Assembly: GCA_028583405.1 (NCBI GenBank)
Contig: CM053247.1
Location: forward strand, 14,616,777 to 14,680,776
Direction: 5' to 3'
Length of the DNA: 64,000 bases
Source of the DNA: Pogonophryne albipinna
Lineage: Eukaryota > Chordata > Actinopteri > Perciformes > Artedidraconidae
Position 1 is the stretch's first letter; each line of letters begins with the position of its first letter. Positions 26,673 to 42,549 of this stretch are shown here, piece by piece. Under the pieces are notes generated by a model that saw only the letters and a list, made by a program, of their open reading frames with translations, was not told the origin of the DNA and did no database searches. Both the position numbers and the translations under genes were made by a program.

Positions 26673-27373
26673 GTACATACAAAAGCTTAATCATGGCGTG
26701 TATTCTGCAAAACACTTAGGGCTGTTACAAGGCCAGCGTTCAAAACACGAAACCCTTCCTCCAACACCCATGGCTAATACATTTATGTAGCTTTTGTTAA
26801 GCCACAAACTCACTTCTATGCTACACTTCACAATACATAGAAACTCAGCAGGGAACTGAGCTGATCAACAAAGAAGCGTGAAGGAATAACACTTGAACAA
26901 ACATCTTCCTCTTCTGTTGAAGTGTGCAAAACATTAAAGCATAGGGAGGTCTCCAGGTAGAACACGCTAAAATTGGCTCAAGAACGTTAAAAACAAAAAA
27001 AAACACTTGAGAAAACACAAACCATTATTACAAAATGAAAATGTCCATGGATTGCAACCATGACCTCGGTTTGGGAATAGTGAAAGCATCTTTATATCAA
27101 TGAGGCATCCTAATCTTCAATGAGGAATACTCAGAAATGCCAAAACCGATGTTTAAATAGACAGAAAGTCAATCAGGAGGGAATAACAAAGTAGAGGCAA
27201 CAAATAAATAAACATGTTTCCCCTGCTTACATCTAACCTGATTCACACATGTTGGTCACACGCTTGGCACTGTCTCCTCCTGTGGGTTTACTGCTGAATC
27301 TGTTGGAGTGTGAATGAGGTCGGGTCAGGACAACAAAGTGTGTGAGGATTAGCGACTTGGTGGTGATACACAC
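26673..27373. other. Noncoding stretch
   Basis: AT-rich DNA. Nothing recognised. Confidence 0.5.
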
Positions 27374-27498
27374 CTTTCCCAGCACCATGGTTGTTCTTGT
27401 AGGGGAGCAGTTTGATGGGGAAGAAGCCCAGGCTTTGGAGGATGGATCTGTCTTCCAGGTTCTTATCCCCATACGGCACAGACATGCAAACACAATGT
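27374..27498 (-). CDS. Possible minus-strand exon, unidentified
   Basis: Read on the minus strand, an acceptor-like CACCTGCTTAG is followed by 125 bp open in one frame and then AAAG|GTGTGT as donor. The peptide has mixed globular composition, including the run GDKNLEDRSILQSLGFFPIK. I recognise no family. The plus strand is also open here with a good acceptor (CACCTTTCCCAG at 27372-27383) and a weaker donor, so strand is uncertain. Other minus-strand exon candidates lie upstream at 33-60 kb, but no link to this one is shown. Confidence 0.25.
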
Positions 27499-27886
27499 CT
27501 AAGCAGGTGCACACACACACATGTGGTGCAAAAATAACAAACACGTGTATCTAAAAGAGTTTGCAAGGAATAACACGTACTTGCAAGCGTTGTGAAAACA
27601 TCCACACATTGGCAGAGAGATGGTGCAGAAATAGCTAATATGGTCCTAATGAAGTCGCACGCCTTGTTCATGCGCAGACACACAAACACACTCCTACTGA
27701 TCTGACACATTACATGTGCTTGCGACATTAAGCCGAGCCGCTAATTTAAGACCTCTGTGACAACATGCTCGGAGATTTGCGACATAATTAGACAGTGGAG
27801 GAGCGGGAACATTGTGAGGGAAGATGGTTATCTACGTGATGTTTAGTTTAAACGGTAGCCAAGATGCTGTGTGTGGGTTGGGGGGG

Positions 27887-27890
<4 letters not shown>
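27499..27890. other. Noncoding spacer
   Basis: Nothing recognised. Confidence 0.5.

Positions 27891-27927
<37 letters not shown>
27891..27927. repeat. (GA)18 microsatellite
   Basis: Pure GA run preceded by a G8 run. A homopurine tract able to form triplex DNA. Confidence 0.97.
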
Positions 27928-30457
<2,530 letters not shown>

Positions 30458-30817
30458 TTAAAGGTGGGGTAGGTAAGTTTGAGAAACCGGCTCGAGATAC
30501 ACTTTTTGTTATATTTCATGGAATGCTCTTAACATCCCGATAGCAATGAATATCTTAAGTGCTTTGACAAAAAATCCATAAAAAAATTTCATCTGTGGAA
30601 GCCGTAGCCGGCCCGGCTAAAATAACTGGATGGCCTACCTGCCTGTCAGCCTTCCATCTGTGCACAAACTTATCTCGTGCCCTCATTGGTCATGAGCGCG
30701 TTCGTGTGTGTTGGAGGAGGGGCTCTGTAAGGAAGTAGCAGATTTCTTCCGGCTGTGTATTTTCAAATTCTAGCGCACTCGAGCTGGTTTCTCCAAAATG
30801 ACCTACCCCACCTTTAA
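30458..30817. mobile_element. TTAA-target MITE, family B
   Basis: TTAA on both sides. The left end AAGGTGGGGTAGGT and right end ACCTACCCCACCTT are perfect 14-bp inverted repeats. The total is 360 bp including both TTAA sites and there is no coding capacity. This family is distinct from family A. The TTAA duplication points to piggyBac- or Kolobok-type mobilisation. Confidence 0.88.
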
Positions 30818-33321
30818 TAGTTATATCGTATGTTATGTGGTTGTGCACTAAAAAAGTAACTTTTTGGGGTTCAGTTCAAAGCAAGATAAAGAAAGAGTTT
30901 TAGAAAGAAAGATACACCTCTAAATCCATAACTATGAACGCAGACACAGTAACATTCTAATAATTGCCACTTCAGAATATTACAAAAATGGTTGGCTGAA
31001 CCATATTCCTGATAAACTGTACTGTATGTCCGCAATAGTACTATAAATGAAAGAGGGAAATCTAAGTGCTATAACTGTGGAGGAAACACAGTAATCAGTA
31101 AACACTCACATCTAGTAAACACATATTTTTCTTGTCAGTATCTGTTTTTGTTCTGTGGTTTTCGTAATGTCTTGTCCTAAGTGTCGGTCTCTTCTTGTTA
31201 TTGCTCCTGAAAGTAGGATGAAAACAGAGGGATGGCGGGTGGAGCTAGAGGAATAGTGGAGGTGTAGAGAGGGGCCTCAGCCTGCTGACCACCCACAGGG
31301 TCAGTCAGAGGCCTCACATCATGTCAGACATCAAAGAGACCCCAGCTGAGTCAGCAGGTCTGTGGGGGATGGGACTGATGGAGTCGGACAGATACAAATG
31401 TGAACGTGCACACGGGCACACAAGCTCAACACATAAAGCCAGCCTAAAAAAAGATTAGAAATACATCTGTGTGTGCCGGGGAAATGCCAACACACATTGA
31501 TAGGTACGGATACTTTTAATGAAAGTTTTCAGGCTCAGTACTTCTTTGTTGGTTTTTCTGTAATTTGGTAAATGTCACTGGTGAAACGAACACGTTTCAT
31601 TAAAAATATGAGACTCTTTTCATCTCTGCAGGTAGGGTAGATTTAGCAACCTGGCACAGGACTACAGGATGGAAATGAGTCAACCTTGGCTCACGATTTC
31701 ATTCTAATGTTGATTAATGTAAACTGTCCAACACAAATGAATACAAATGGGAGTTAAAGAAGGGATACACAAAGATACAAAATATAACCATTCATTAACC
31801 AAGCAGGGCTTTCAACAATGTAAAACACTTTGAGGGATGATATTGAGAGTTGACAGTCTAAAAGGAAATAACCAACAAAATCATAAATGATGATAAGATT
31901 TACACACAAGGTTAACCTGTTAAGCACTGAGCCTGTTTTTCAGGTCTCGAAAATGACATTTCCAGAACAAATGACCATAACTACACTTCTAAAAGGGGAA
32001 AATTAATAATCTTTCTTCTCAAAGTAATGATAAACCTGTGAGTTGGATGTAGAAAAGTCAGAATCAATATAGATGTTTTTTATTTTAAAGAATATTCAGA
32101 TTGAACATAGTAAAAAACTGTAAATTATAGTGTCCGTCCAAAAACTATTTTTTACTTATAGTGAAAACTACCCTTGGACGATGGTAGGTATACTGTAGAC
32201 TAAAAGCTTTAGGAATCCAAAGTACAACATATAATAAGTACCCTGTATCAATATTGATGCAAAACAAGTGACATTTGACCTTTTTAGAGAGGTTTAGCAA
32301 CAAAAAAACACTTCTGAGGTGATTTGGGTAGAAATGGCCGTTTTTACCGTTTCTCTGGAACCCAATGGTCGATTTTGGGGATTGACATCTCTTTTTGACC
32401 GTTAGAGCCAATATAATCGAAGGGAAATTTCCACATACACACACACTTTACCATTGAGAAATGAGAGCTATGCGCACACAGTTTTGCATGAGAGCGAACC
32501 TATCTCTCGCTCTGACATCTGGAAACGGAAAAGCAGGTTTATTTCTTATGGATTATCAGAAATCATTTCAATGGGACACAGACACATTGGATTAACCTGT
32601 GGATTAACCTTCAGCAGCGTTTTTATCGTTTTAATGCCATTGAAGACAACTTTTGACCAGACAACGACAAAGGTAAGCCATTTTGCCGTTTTTAGCTAGC
32701 TAGCGCCACATGTTCTGATGTCTGTTCTTGTTCATATCTACGCGAGTTCTTATCATGGATAATGTAGGTACCGATCGATTCTGTGTCTTCTCACAATGCT
32801 AATCGATAGGTTGGACGTGCCGTTACGATAAGTATTAAGGGTGATATGAGTGAGTTTCTGTGCAGTAATGCGTTAGCATTTTTCCGCTCGTGGCTAATTC
32901 AGAGGCAGAGCATTAGCTTTGTGGGTTTAAAAAAAAAAGGAAAAAAAAAAGGATCAGTTAAATGAGTTTCAACATTCATAGTTTATTGAATATTAAGATG
33001 CCCTCAGACGCTGTTTCCTGCAGATGACACGTTTTCCCCCCGGTATCGGGGGCGGTGTAGAGCAGGTTCAACGTCTGCATTATTTAAAGAGAATGAAAAG
33101 GATGTCAATCACTTTTCATAGCCTTTACAGTCAGCTTTCATTGTCATCATTAGTCATCAAATATATTTCAAAAGAACGTGGTTTAAGTTTTGGAGACTAG
33201 AATAATCCAAGCCAAAGAACATGTCTTCTTGGTGGCACACTATCTTTCAACTTTCTTTTGTTTTATCACCCCACTCTTGTGTTTCAATATATGTGTGTGT
33301 CAGAGTGAGATAGTGTCTAAC
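30818..33321. other. Noncoding stretch, possible transposon end
   Basis: At 31912 GTTAACCTGTTAAGCACTG looks like a TTAA-type transposon left end, but no matching right end was identified. At about 32440-32700 there is an open plus-strand segment ending at AAAG|GTAAGC, like a first exon of a mobile element. Superfamily and limits are not resolved. Confidence 0.3.
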
Positions 33322-33459
33322 CTGTGATCTGGATCTTCTTTTGGAAGGGAGAGAGGATGAAGCTGTTCTTGAATGTGTGCGACAGCCACCTGATAATAAT
33401 TCCTAGTATGAGGCAGCTGTCAACCGCTGCTGGAGCCACACAAATGCCAGCTCTCAGTC
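33322..33459 (-). pseudogene. Decayed exon of a dynein heavy-chain-like gene
   Basis: On the minus strand TTTCCCCATAG (acceptor) precedes 138 bp ending CACAG|GTTAGA. The first half in frame reads WLQQRLTAASY, interrupted by TGA at its second codon and TAG after AASY. The second half, shifted by one base, reads HTFKNSFILSPFQKKIQ. Axonemal dynein tails in the DHC_N2 region have a similar order: a Trp-containing helix, then a 'FK..L..S...F.K' helix. The phase fits the similar exon at 42383-42549. Two stops and a frameshift mean it cannot be translated as is. Family assignment is by memory and tentative. The LTR element inserted 200 bp upstream in gene orientation. Confidence 0.4.
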
Positions 33460-33661
33460 CTATGGGGAAACAAGTGGCAGGGTGGACATTTGATGAACAC
33501 ATTATGAGAACGTTTTTTTCTTCACCATGTCTTCCACTGATGACAGATGCAGCAACGTGCAGCCACATTGGTTTTATCATAAACTTAAAAGGCTCCAAAA
33601 TGTCCTTCAAAAGCTTGTTCCTGATTAACATGAAGGTGAAATGATGTTATGTTTATAAATT

Positions 33662-33666
33662 CTTGG
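33662..33666. repeat. 5-bp target-site duplication, left copy
   Basis: CTTGG directly before the 5' LTR, repeated exactly at 42114-42118 directly after the 3' LTR. Confidence 0.85.
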
Positions 33667-34115
33667 TGTTAGAGAATAATTTTGCCTTTACTTAAGATAT
33701 TTGACCTTTCGGCCTGCTGACGTTTTACGATCGAACCCTAAGTCTGTTATCTGTCTTAAGGAGTGGGAAGTCTCCGCTATTGTTGACATTACGAGTTTTA
33801 TGACCGGTCAACTCTCGGCCACAGAGCCATTAGAGTCAGATGAGTGATTCAGTGCCTCCAGGTGTTCACGTACACCTTCACCCAATATGCTGATTAGCTC
33901 TCTGTAAACTAGTTAAGGTCTATTCGAGAGATAGGCTGATCAGAATTGACATGACAACCCACCAGGGCAGTCAGAACTTTTTGCTGCTGTGACTTGTGAT
34001 ATGAATTCTCCGGCCGATGCTTGTAATAAACTGCCAGTGTTTGACATCAGAACTCCTTCTCGTCCCGTGTCTCTCTGAGTCCTGACTCTCCATTGCTAGA
34101 GAAGTTTCCCTTACA
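33667..34115 (+). repeat. 5' long terminal repeat
   Basis: Starts TGTTAGAGAATAAT and ends GTTTCCCTTACA. An AATAAA polyadenylation signal lies at 34025-34030. A promoter should lie upstream of it but no clear TATA box is visible. It differs from the 3' LTR at scattered sites, mainly near the right end. Confidence 0.92.
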
Positions 34116-34118
34116 AAT

Positions 34119-34136
34119 TGGAGTTGTCGGCAGGAT
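34119..34136 (+). promoter_or_regulatory. Primer-binding site, tRNA-Ser-like
   Basis: TGGAGTTGTCGGCAGGAT, starting 3 nt after the 5' LTR. It begins with TGG (complement of the tRNA CCA tail). It matches the complement of a vertebrate tRNA-Ser 3' end (TGGCGTAGTCGGCAGGAT, from memory) at 16 of 18 bases. Reverse transcription would prime here. Confidence 0.7.
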
Positions 34137-34158
34137 ACCAACATATCTTCAGAGACTG

Positions 34159-34164
34159 GTAAGT
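34159..34164 (+). promoter_or_regulatory. Strong splice-donor-like site in the LTR element leader
   Basis: GACTG|GTAAGT lies 23 nt after the primer-binding site. A leader donor is common in retroviruses and some LTR elements that splice a second mRNA. Whether it is used is unknown. Confidence 0.4.
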
Positions 34165-36473
<2,309 letters not shown>

Positions 36474-36699
36474 TGGATGAGTATTTGCCTTATCCACTTT
36501 GTACATTGTTGCCTTCTTTAGAGTTATTAGTAATTCAAGATTAATTATTGAATTGAATGTGCTACATAAGATAAAATACTGAAGCTTTGACTTGATCATT
36601 TCGTTCACAACATTAGACCTTGTCCTCTCATCTCTACTAAAATAAGATACGTGTGCATGTTTGGGTGTTTTAACACTCCTGTAATGTACCTTGTCTTGT

Positions 36700-38069
36700 C
36701 AGGGATGCAAACTCATCAGGTATGAAAAAGGTTACAAGGATCCGAGCCCCCCGACCCCACGGAATATCGGCTTTAAAATGAGGAATAACAGATGATTTTA
36801 GCAGTCAGAACAACTAAAGCAGCTGTGGTAATAATAATAACAGAAACGCTAAAGAGTCACATCTAACAGAAATATATAAAAGCATTTATTTGAATTGTGT
36901 AGCAGTCAGTTTATAATTTTGGCAGCACTGTTGAGCATTTAAAAAGTATTTTCATGCCTCTGTGCAAGGCTTAGTCTTTCTATCTGTATAGCCAGTGGTG
37001 TTAAGTAACTACGTTCATAAACTCAACTAATACTATACTTGGGTAAAAATTTGAGATACTTGTACTTTATTTAAGTATTTAAATGTTTTGCTACTTTGTT
37101 CTTCTACTCCGCTACAGTTCTGAGGTACATGGTGAACTTCTACTCCACTACATGTATTTAATACCTTTAGTTACTTTACAGATCTGGATGAATGATGTGA
37201 AATCTAATCAAGTGTTGAATCAGACTTTAGTTCCACCTGGAGTAAATCCACAAGCTACCCTGCAGTATACAAAGTCATTCAAACTAGCTGCACCTTTACC
37301 AGCTTTGAGAACACTTTAATGATCAATCATTATAAAACATATCATATATATTATTCTGAAATAAACCAATCTGCACAACGACTACTTTTATTGTCGCTAT
37401 TTCCACTATATTTTGATGAGAATACTTTTATACTTTTACTTGAGTAACATTTTGAATGCAGTACTTTTACTGTAACATAGTATTCCTACACTCTGGTACT
37501 TCTACTTTTACTCAAGTACAACATCTGAGTACTAAAGCTAACGTTAGCAGATAGTGACAATGTGTGCTGGTTAGCTAGCTCAACGATTCCTTAAATAATA
37601 TTGCGACAGAAAAACGTTTCAGTGCACATCACGCTCTGCCGCTCCGACAGGGAGCTCTGCTCTGAACACCTGAACGGCCCGTTCTAACAGCTGTTCACCA
37701 GCGGTCCAGTCTGTGCCACAGTGACTCCGGACCACACAGCTAATATTAACGAACGCACCCGTAGGTAATGTGGCTGCTGAAGCTAGACCATCTTCGCGGA
37801 GCAGCAGAGCCTTATTATACATCCATGAGCAGAGCCGACGGGCAGGAAGACTCGAGCACACAGCTCGCGCTTCATTATCATATATAAAAAAAGAACACCA
37901 TGCGTGTCATGATGGCACATAACAGCTCGCGGCTGCAGATTACTCCGGTTCCCAGACCCCCCCATACCCCAATAATATTTTTATTGCAGATCTACATGAA
38001 TCACACAAACGACCTATTTTGGATTCAAAGCGGCGAATTAAGACGAAAGGTGACAAGTTTGCATCCTTG
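36700..38069. mobile_element. DNA transposon nested in the LTR element
   Basis: The left end CAGGGATGCAAACT and right end AGTTTGCATCCTTG are inverted repeats (one mismatch). CTTGT flanks both sides (36695-36699 and 38070-38074) as a 5-bp duplication. The right third contains an acceptor-like TTTTTATTGCAG at about 37988, then a short open exon ending CGAAAG|GTGACA. No transposase is present; the superfamily is unassigned. Its middle is occupied by the AGTAC-type repeat. Confidence 0.65.
36993..37535. repeat. AGTAC-type teleost dispersed repeat, nested
   Basis: Starts CAGTGGTGTTAAGTAACTAC and is filled with TACTTGTACTTTA, TTCTACTCC(A/G)CTACA and TACTTTTACTCAAGTAC motifs. I recognise this as a repeat spread through percomorph genomes, probably a nonautonomous DNA transposon. 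The right end is truncated (no closing CCACCACTG). Fragments of the family also occur at 6704-6720, 53899-54000 and about 60905-61015. Confidence 0.75.
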
Positions 38070-41000
38070 CTTGTTATCCTTTCATCACAGAGCTTGGAAA
38101 ATGGTGTATTGATTAGATTCTGATCCGTGCAACTCCAATTTTAACTGACTTTAGTTCTAATGTTAATGTTAATTTGATTTCAACCCATAGGTAATTATTT
38201 AAATTAACTCAACATTTCACATGATGGATTAGTGTTCCACATTTTTCCCACTGATTTGTTTTATGATTAGGCCAAAGGTAAAGAGAGACATTGATGGCCC
38301 TGTGTCCTTTTTGTTAGTACGTGGTTCCATTTTGTCTATGGCCTTGGACGGCTTCACTAAGAGTCACCCAGTTCTGCTCTGCTACAGTCCGGCTGAGTGC
38401 AGTCACAGAGATGCTATGGCTGCTCTACATGACATTAATGGTCTGGTCCGAGAATGGACACCATTTCCTGCTCCCAGAGAGAACGCTCCTCAAACTGAAC
38501 ATTACAGCCGTTGATTGATACTGTCTCACGTGGGTCTGCTCCCCCCCATCGAGCCATGAACTGAAAGCTTGACATCTGCTTTGAACACTTGGAAGCCTCA
38601 TTGTCACACCAGCACCAACCCTTGGGTCAGTCAGATGAGACTAACGGCTTCACTTAGGGCATTTGGGTCAGAAATATGACTCTCGTTACCACAGAGTGGG
38701 TTGCTTGTGTTTTTAAGGCTATTCATACTGCTATGCAGAGGATGCCTGTAAGTTGGCAAACTGTTAAAAGCCCCTACTATTTTTTAATATAGGCCTAATG
38801 TCAGGGGCCTCTTACTGTCTAATTCTGCATGTATTCACATTATATGGACAATGTTTCCACCTGGTGAAACTAGAGGCTGCACGGAACTCAGGCTACAATA
38901 CAACCATTCTGTTCTTCTCTAACGATTCAATTTATAGATTCTACATCAAAACAGTTCGTTTTTATTGTTTCCAATGATAACTTCACCTTAAGTGGAGGAA
39001 TGCAAACCTGTTTTCAAATGTAAGGTTTTGAATTTGTTTGACATTTCTCAGTAATGACACCCTCAGATGCCCACTATCGTTCATGCTATGCCTTCAGTGG
39101 TAACTCCGATGTTAAGGAGGATTGAAGCTTTTCCTCCCAAATCGGCTATGCTTTTTTTTTTAACAAAGGTATGCATTTCCTGCATAATATATGTTTCTCA
39201 CGATTGTTTTTTGTTTGTTAGCTGCGCACAGGTGATACTGAGTCTTCTCGAGTAATGGATTATGATCTATGCCATGCTTACATGGACTTGTATGTTTTAT
39301 TTCATATCTAACAGAAGTGACAGAAGAAAGAGATGGGAAAGTGAGAAAAGAAGGACATGGGAAAGTGAGAAAAGAAAGACATGGAGAAGTGAGGAAAGAG
39401 GGAGATGAGGAAAGAGGGAGATGAGGATGAGAGAGGGATGAGGAAGAGAGAATAGAGAGAGATGTGGAAGAGAGAATAGAGAGAAGAGGGAAGAGAGGGA
39501 TAGGAAAGAGAGAAGAGATATTTGCGCGTTGCATACTGATACTGAGTCTTCTCGATTAATAGCTTATAGACAATACCATGTTTAAATAGACTCCAACTTG
39601 TTATTACACATGTGACATATGTAAGAAAAGGGAGGGGAGAGTCAATTATATTGAGTAATTGATTTCATATTGGAACATTTATTTCAAATGTATTTCTGAT
39701 AAACTAATCTTTTATCAAACGGTAAATGGTGAATTAATATAACATTTAGAATAATTGAGAAGGGGTTATATCCACAGGGACGAGCTCACCTTTAACTTAA
39801 AATAAAATTTCTCTGCTTTGGACTGATGAGTATATGATTCTTGCATGTTAAATGACTAACACAAACCTTACATTTATGCATGTGCATGTGCCAGGAAGGC
39901 TCCCAAATAATTCTGAGGGCCCTATCCTATTTTTGTAATTGAATGATAATGTGCTAATCCATTACCTTGAGTTGTCTTCACTCAGGAAAACATCCCTATC
40001 AAGTGTTAACCCAATAACTAGGACAGCTCTGAAGGCCAAGGATCAGAGAGAGAGGATCACACTCTCCGGCTGCGGAGAGCACCCCCAGCCACGGGCAAGG
40101 AGGCACGAGGTCGTTCGAGATGAGAGGATTCTAATCTTCAACTTTCTGATGAGATGGGAAGCCTCTTCATCTTTCTGCTGGGGGGGCCCAAGTAGACAAC
40201 CCTGCAGGACGAGCGATGGTTTCAGAGGCTTCATACAAGGTTCCATGCTTCTTGGAGGAGCAGATGTCTTCCTAACCTCTCCCATCACGGGGGGGGGGCA
40301 TCCGGATGTGCCACTTGGAATAGGCAGTTGCACCGCTCTCAAGCAGAAGGAATGCAGGCAGATGAGCCTCCATTTCACTGGGGGGATCAGCTACAGTGCT
40401 CACTAAATGAGCCACACAAAAAGCAGAGCAATTGGGGGGGTGAAATATGGCGCTCTGATGAAGAAGAGTTTTGAGCCAATCAGCACCTCAGTGCTAATCT
40501 ATACAGTATCAGGATGTCTTTACACACCAGACATTCTGTGTCATAAAGAGAGGAGGAGAACGAGTCAGGAGGACATGTTCTTCCAGCTCTTGTACAAAGA
40601 TAACATTTGAATTGAATGACCAGATGTTTACAGATGTACAATTAATGATTGTTTTTATATTTCCGATGAACAGACATGTGTTAAATAGTGGTAATAAATA
40701 CATTTTGTCAGATCAGATTACACTTTCACACTAAACAAAATAAATTAATTGATATTTTCAGATTATAAGGTATTGAATAAAAAGATATTTCTAATATTAT
40801 AACAAATAATGTTAATATCCTTAATTGTCCAGCAATCAGGTTTAACAACACTACTCTTCAATGTATTACCCATGCACAGTCAGACCTAAAATGATGGTTC
40901 AAGTTTTAAACGTTTAAACTTTCCTTTCCAGGTTTTTACAAAAGTCTTTGAATATTTGCCTAACGTTTCCTTTTCAGATTGTTAAACATTTTGAGAATTG

Positions 41001-41664
41001 TTTACTTTTCCCTTCAGATTTTGAAATGACATAATGATTGATAGTTGAAGTAATGTAATTATGTTATCATGCCATAGTCTTTTGATTTAATATGTAATGA
41101 AGTAAACGTAAAGTAATCCTAAAATTGAGGACACTGTAACTTTTCAGATTACAAATTGATCAAATCACCACTGTGAATTTTATACCTTAATTGTGATTTT
41201 ATACCTCAGCTGGATCTGTTATGATCCTGATTTTATACCTCACCTGGATCTCTTATGATCCTATGTTTTAAATGCATTTGACTAGTGATTTCCTTAAAGT
41301 AAACCTTTAAACTGCAAGCGGGTTTTGATTTTATAGTTTGATAAGTGGGATCAATTAATGGTTACATGTTAAAACATATTATTTTAAAGAAGATGTTTTT
41401 GCTTTTATGCGTCTGTGTTTTATGTGCGTTCATTATTGTGCTTTTGACAACAGATGATCCAAACATTGATGAGAGATGATTTTCTATTGTGATTGTCTGT
41501 GTCAATCATTGTGGTTGAATGTTTGAATCTTATTCTACTTTATGATGTAAATCGATGTACGGTGAGACCACATTCAAATCTGAAGACGCCTATTGATTTA
41601 AGTATTGACCAAATTATTATTAGACTAATGTTTTCAGGTTATCATAAATGATAAAAAGAGTGGG
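38070..41664. other. LTR-element interior, right part, noncoding
   Basis: Contains an unrecognised 84-codon plus-strand frame (38263-38514) and a 155-codon frame (39939-40406). Neither shows retroelement motifs such as a zinc knuckle, DTG/DSG protease triad or YxDD. A direct duplication and purine-rich minisatellite lie at 39234-39600. A 34-bp unit is repeated in tandem at 41195-41228 and 41229-41262 (CCTC..CTGGATCT..TTATGATCCT). The last kilobase is AT-rich. Confidence 0.55.
39234..39600. repeat. 304-bp direct duplication enclosing a purine-rich minisatellite
   Basis: GATACTGAGTCTTCTCGA at 39234 recurs at 39538 with a diverged ~60-bp tail (..ATACCATG..., ..ACTTGT). Between them, 39311-39525 is almost pure purine on the plus strand, built from degenerate ~26-bp units such as GGGAAAGTGAGAAAAGAA and GAGGAAAGAGGGAGAT. 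Confidence 0.65.
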
Positions 41665-41665
41665 C
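41653..41665 (+). promoter_or_regulatory. Polypurine tract of the LTR element
   Basis: TAAAAAGAGTGGGC directly abuts the TG of the 3' LTR. It is purine-rich except for one internal T and the last base, in the position expected of the plus-strand primer. Confidence 0.6.
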
Positions 41666-42113
41666 TGTTAGAGAATAATTTTGCCTTTACTTAAGATATT
41701 TGACCTTTCGGCCTGCTGACGTTTTACGATCGAACCCTAAGTCTGTTATCTGTCTTAAGGAGTGGGAAGTCTCCGCTATTGTTGACATTACGAGTTTTAT
41801 GACCGGTCAACTCTCGGCCACAGAGCCATTAGAGTCAGATGAGTGATTCAGTGCCTCCAGGTGTTCACGTACACCTTCCCCCAATATGCTGATTAGCTCT
41901 CTGTAAACTAGTTAAGGTCTATTCGAGAGATAGGCTGATCATAATTGACATGACAACCCACCAGGGCAGTCAGAACTTTTTGCTGCTGTGACTTGTGATA
42001 TGAATTCTCCGGCCGATGCTTGTAATAAACTGCCAGTGTTTGACATCAGAACTCCTGCTCGTTTGTGTCTCTCTGAGTCCTGACTCTCCATTGCTACAAA
42101 AGTTTCCCTTACA
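41666..42113 (+). repeat. 3' long terminal repeat
   Basis: Collinear with the 5' LTR, TG...CA ends kept, AATAAA at 42024-42029. Differences cluster in the last 70 bp (e.g. CTTCTCGTCCCGTG versus CTGCTCGTTTGTG). Confidence 0.92.
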
Positions 42114-42118
42114 CTTGG
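42114..42118. repeat. 5-bp target-site duplication, right copy
   Basis: CTTGG, matching the left copy. This shows the two LTRs belong to one insertion and not to two solo LTRs. Confidence 0.85.
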
Positions 42119-42382
42119 GTCACATATTTCTATCGAAGAGCAAATTAGTAATTTCCCTCGCTGCATCCCTGCACAATTAATACGATTAGAATAACAAAGT
42201 ATGCCAGGCATTTCAATTTGCATTGAGATGATATCAAATATTGATGGAAAGCACCTTCTGTCACTATCTGTGAGATGTTTAGAAGACATCAAATGTAGAC
42301 AGTATTATTTAACAAACTGTAACCTATGTTTAGGACCCCATAAGCATGTGTGTATATTTGTATTAATCAGTGAGCAGCTTAC

Positions 42383-42549
42383 AGCCTGTTCCACTGGGGA
42401 TTCACATTTGCCCAGGATAGCAATCTGTTCATGGATGAGAGGAATCTGAGCCTGTGTCGTAGCCAAGCGTCCCTGGAGAGTCTCCAGGAGCTCCAGGCTC
42501 TCAGAGAGCTCCTCCAGCGTCTGGAAGGCTGCCTCTCACTTCTTCTCAA
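42383..42549 (-). pseudogene. Dynein heavy-chain tail exon with a stop codon
   Basis: On the minus strand an acceptor-like CTCCATGTTAG precedes 167 bp that end at a consensus donor, CAGGCT|GTAAGC. The frame starts EKK, then TGA (42536-42538), then runs open as a helical segment including LEELSESLELLETLQGRLAT and QAQIPLIHEQIAILGKCESP. The 'Q.QIPLIHEQ..IL.KYE.PV' pattern is what I know from the DHC_N2 (tail/linker-N) region of axonemal dynein heavy chains. The TGA sits where related proteins are expected to have Trp (TGG), so it looks like a point nonsense mutation. If the intron instead ended just after it, the acceptor would lack a pyrimidine tract. The subfamily is not determined. Confidence 0.5.

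Noticed and set aside
33667..34115. Two independent solo LTRs (with the copy at 41666-42113)
   Set aside because: Identical CTTGG flanks at the outer sides, a primer site after the left copy and a purine tract before the right copy show a single full-length insertion.
39939..40406. gag-like gene of the LTR element (155 codons, longest non-repeat frame)
   Set aside because: No zinc knuckle, capsid-like pattern, protease triad or polymerase motif; includes frames through G homopolymers.
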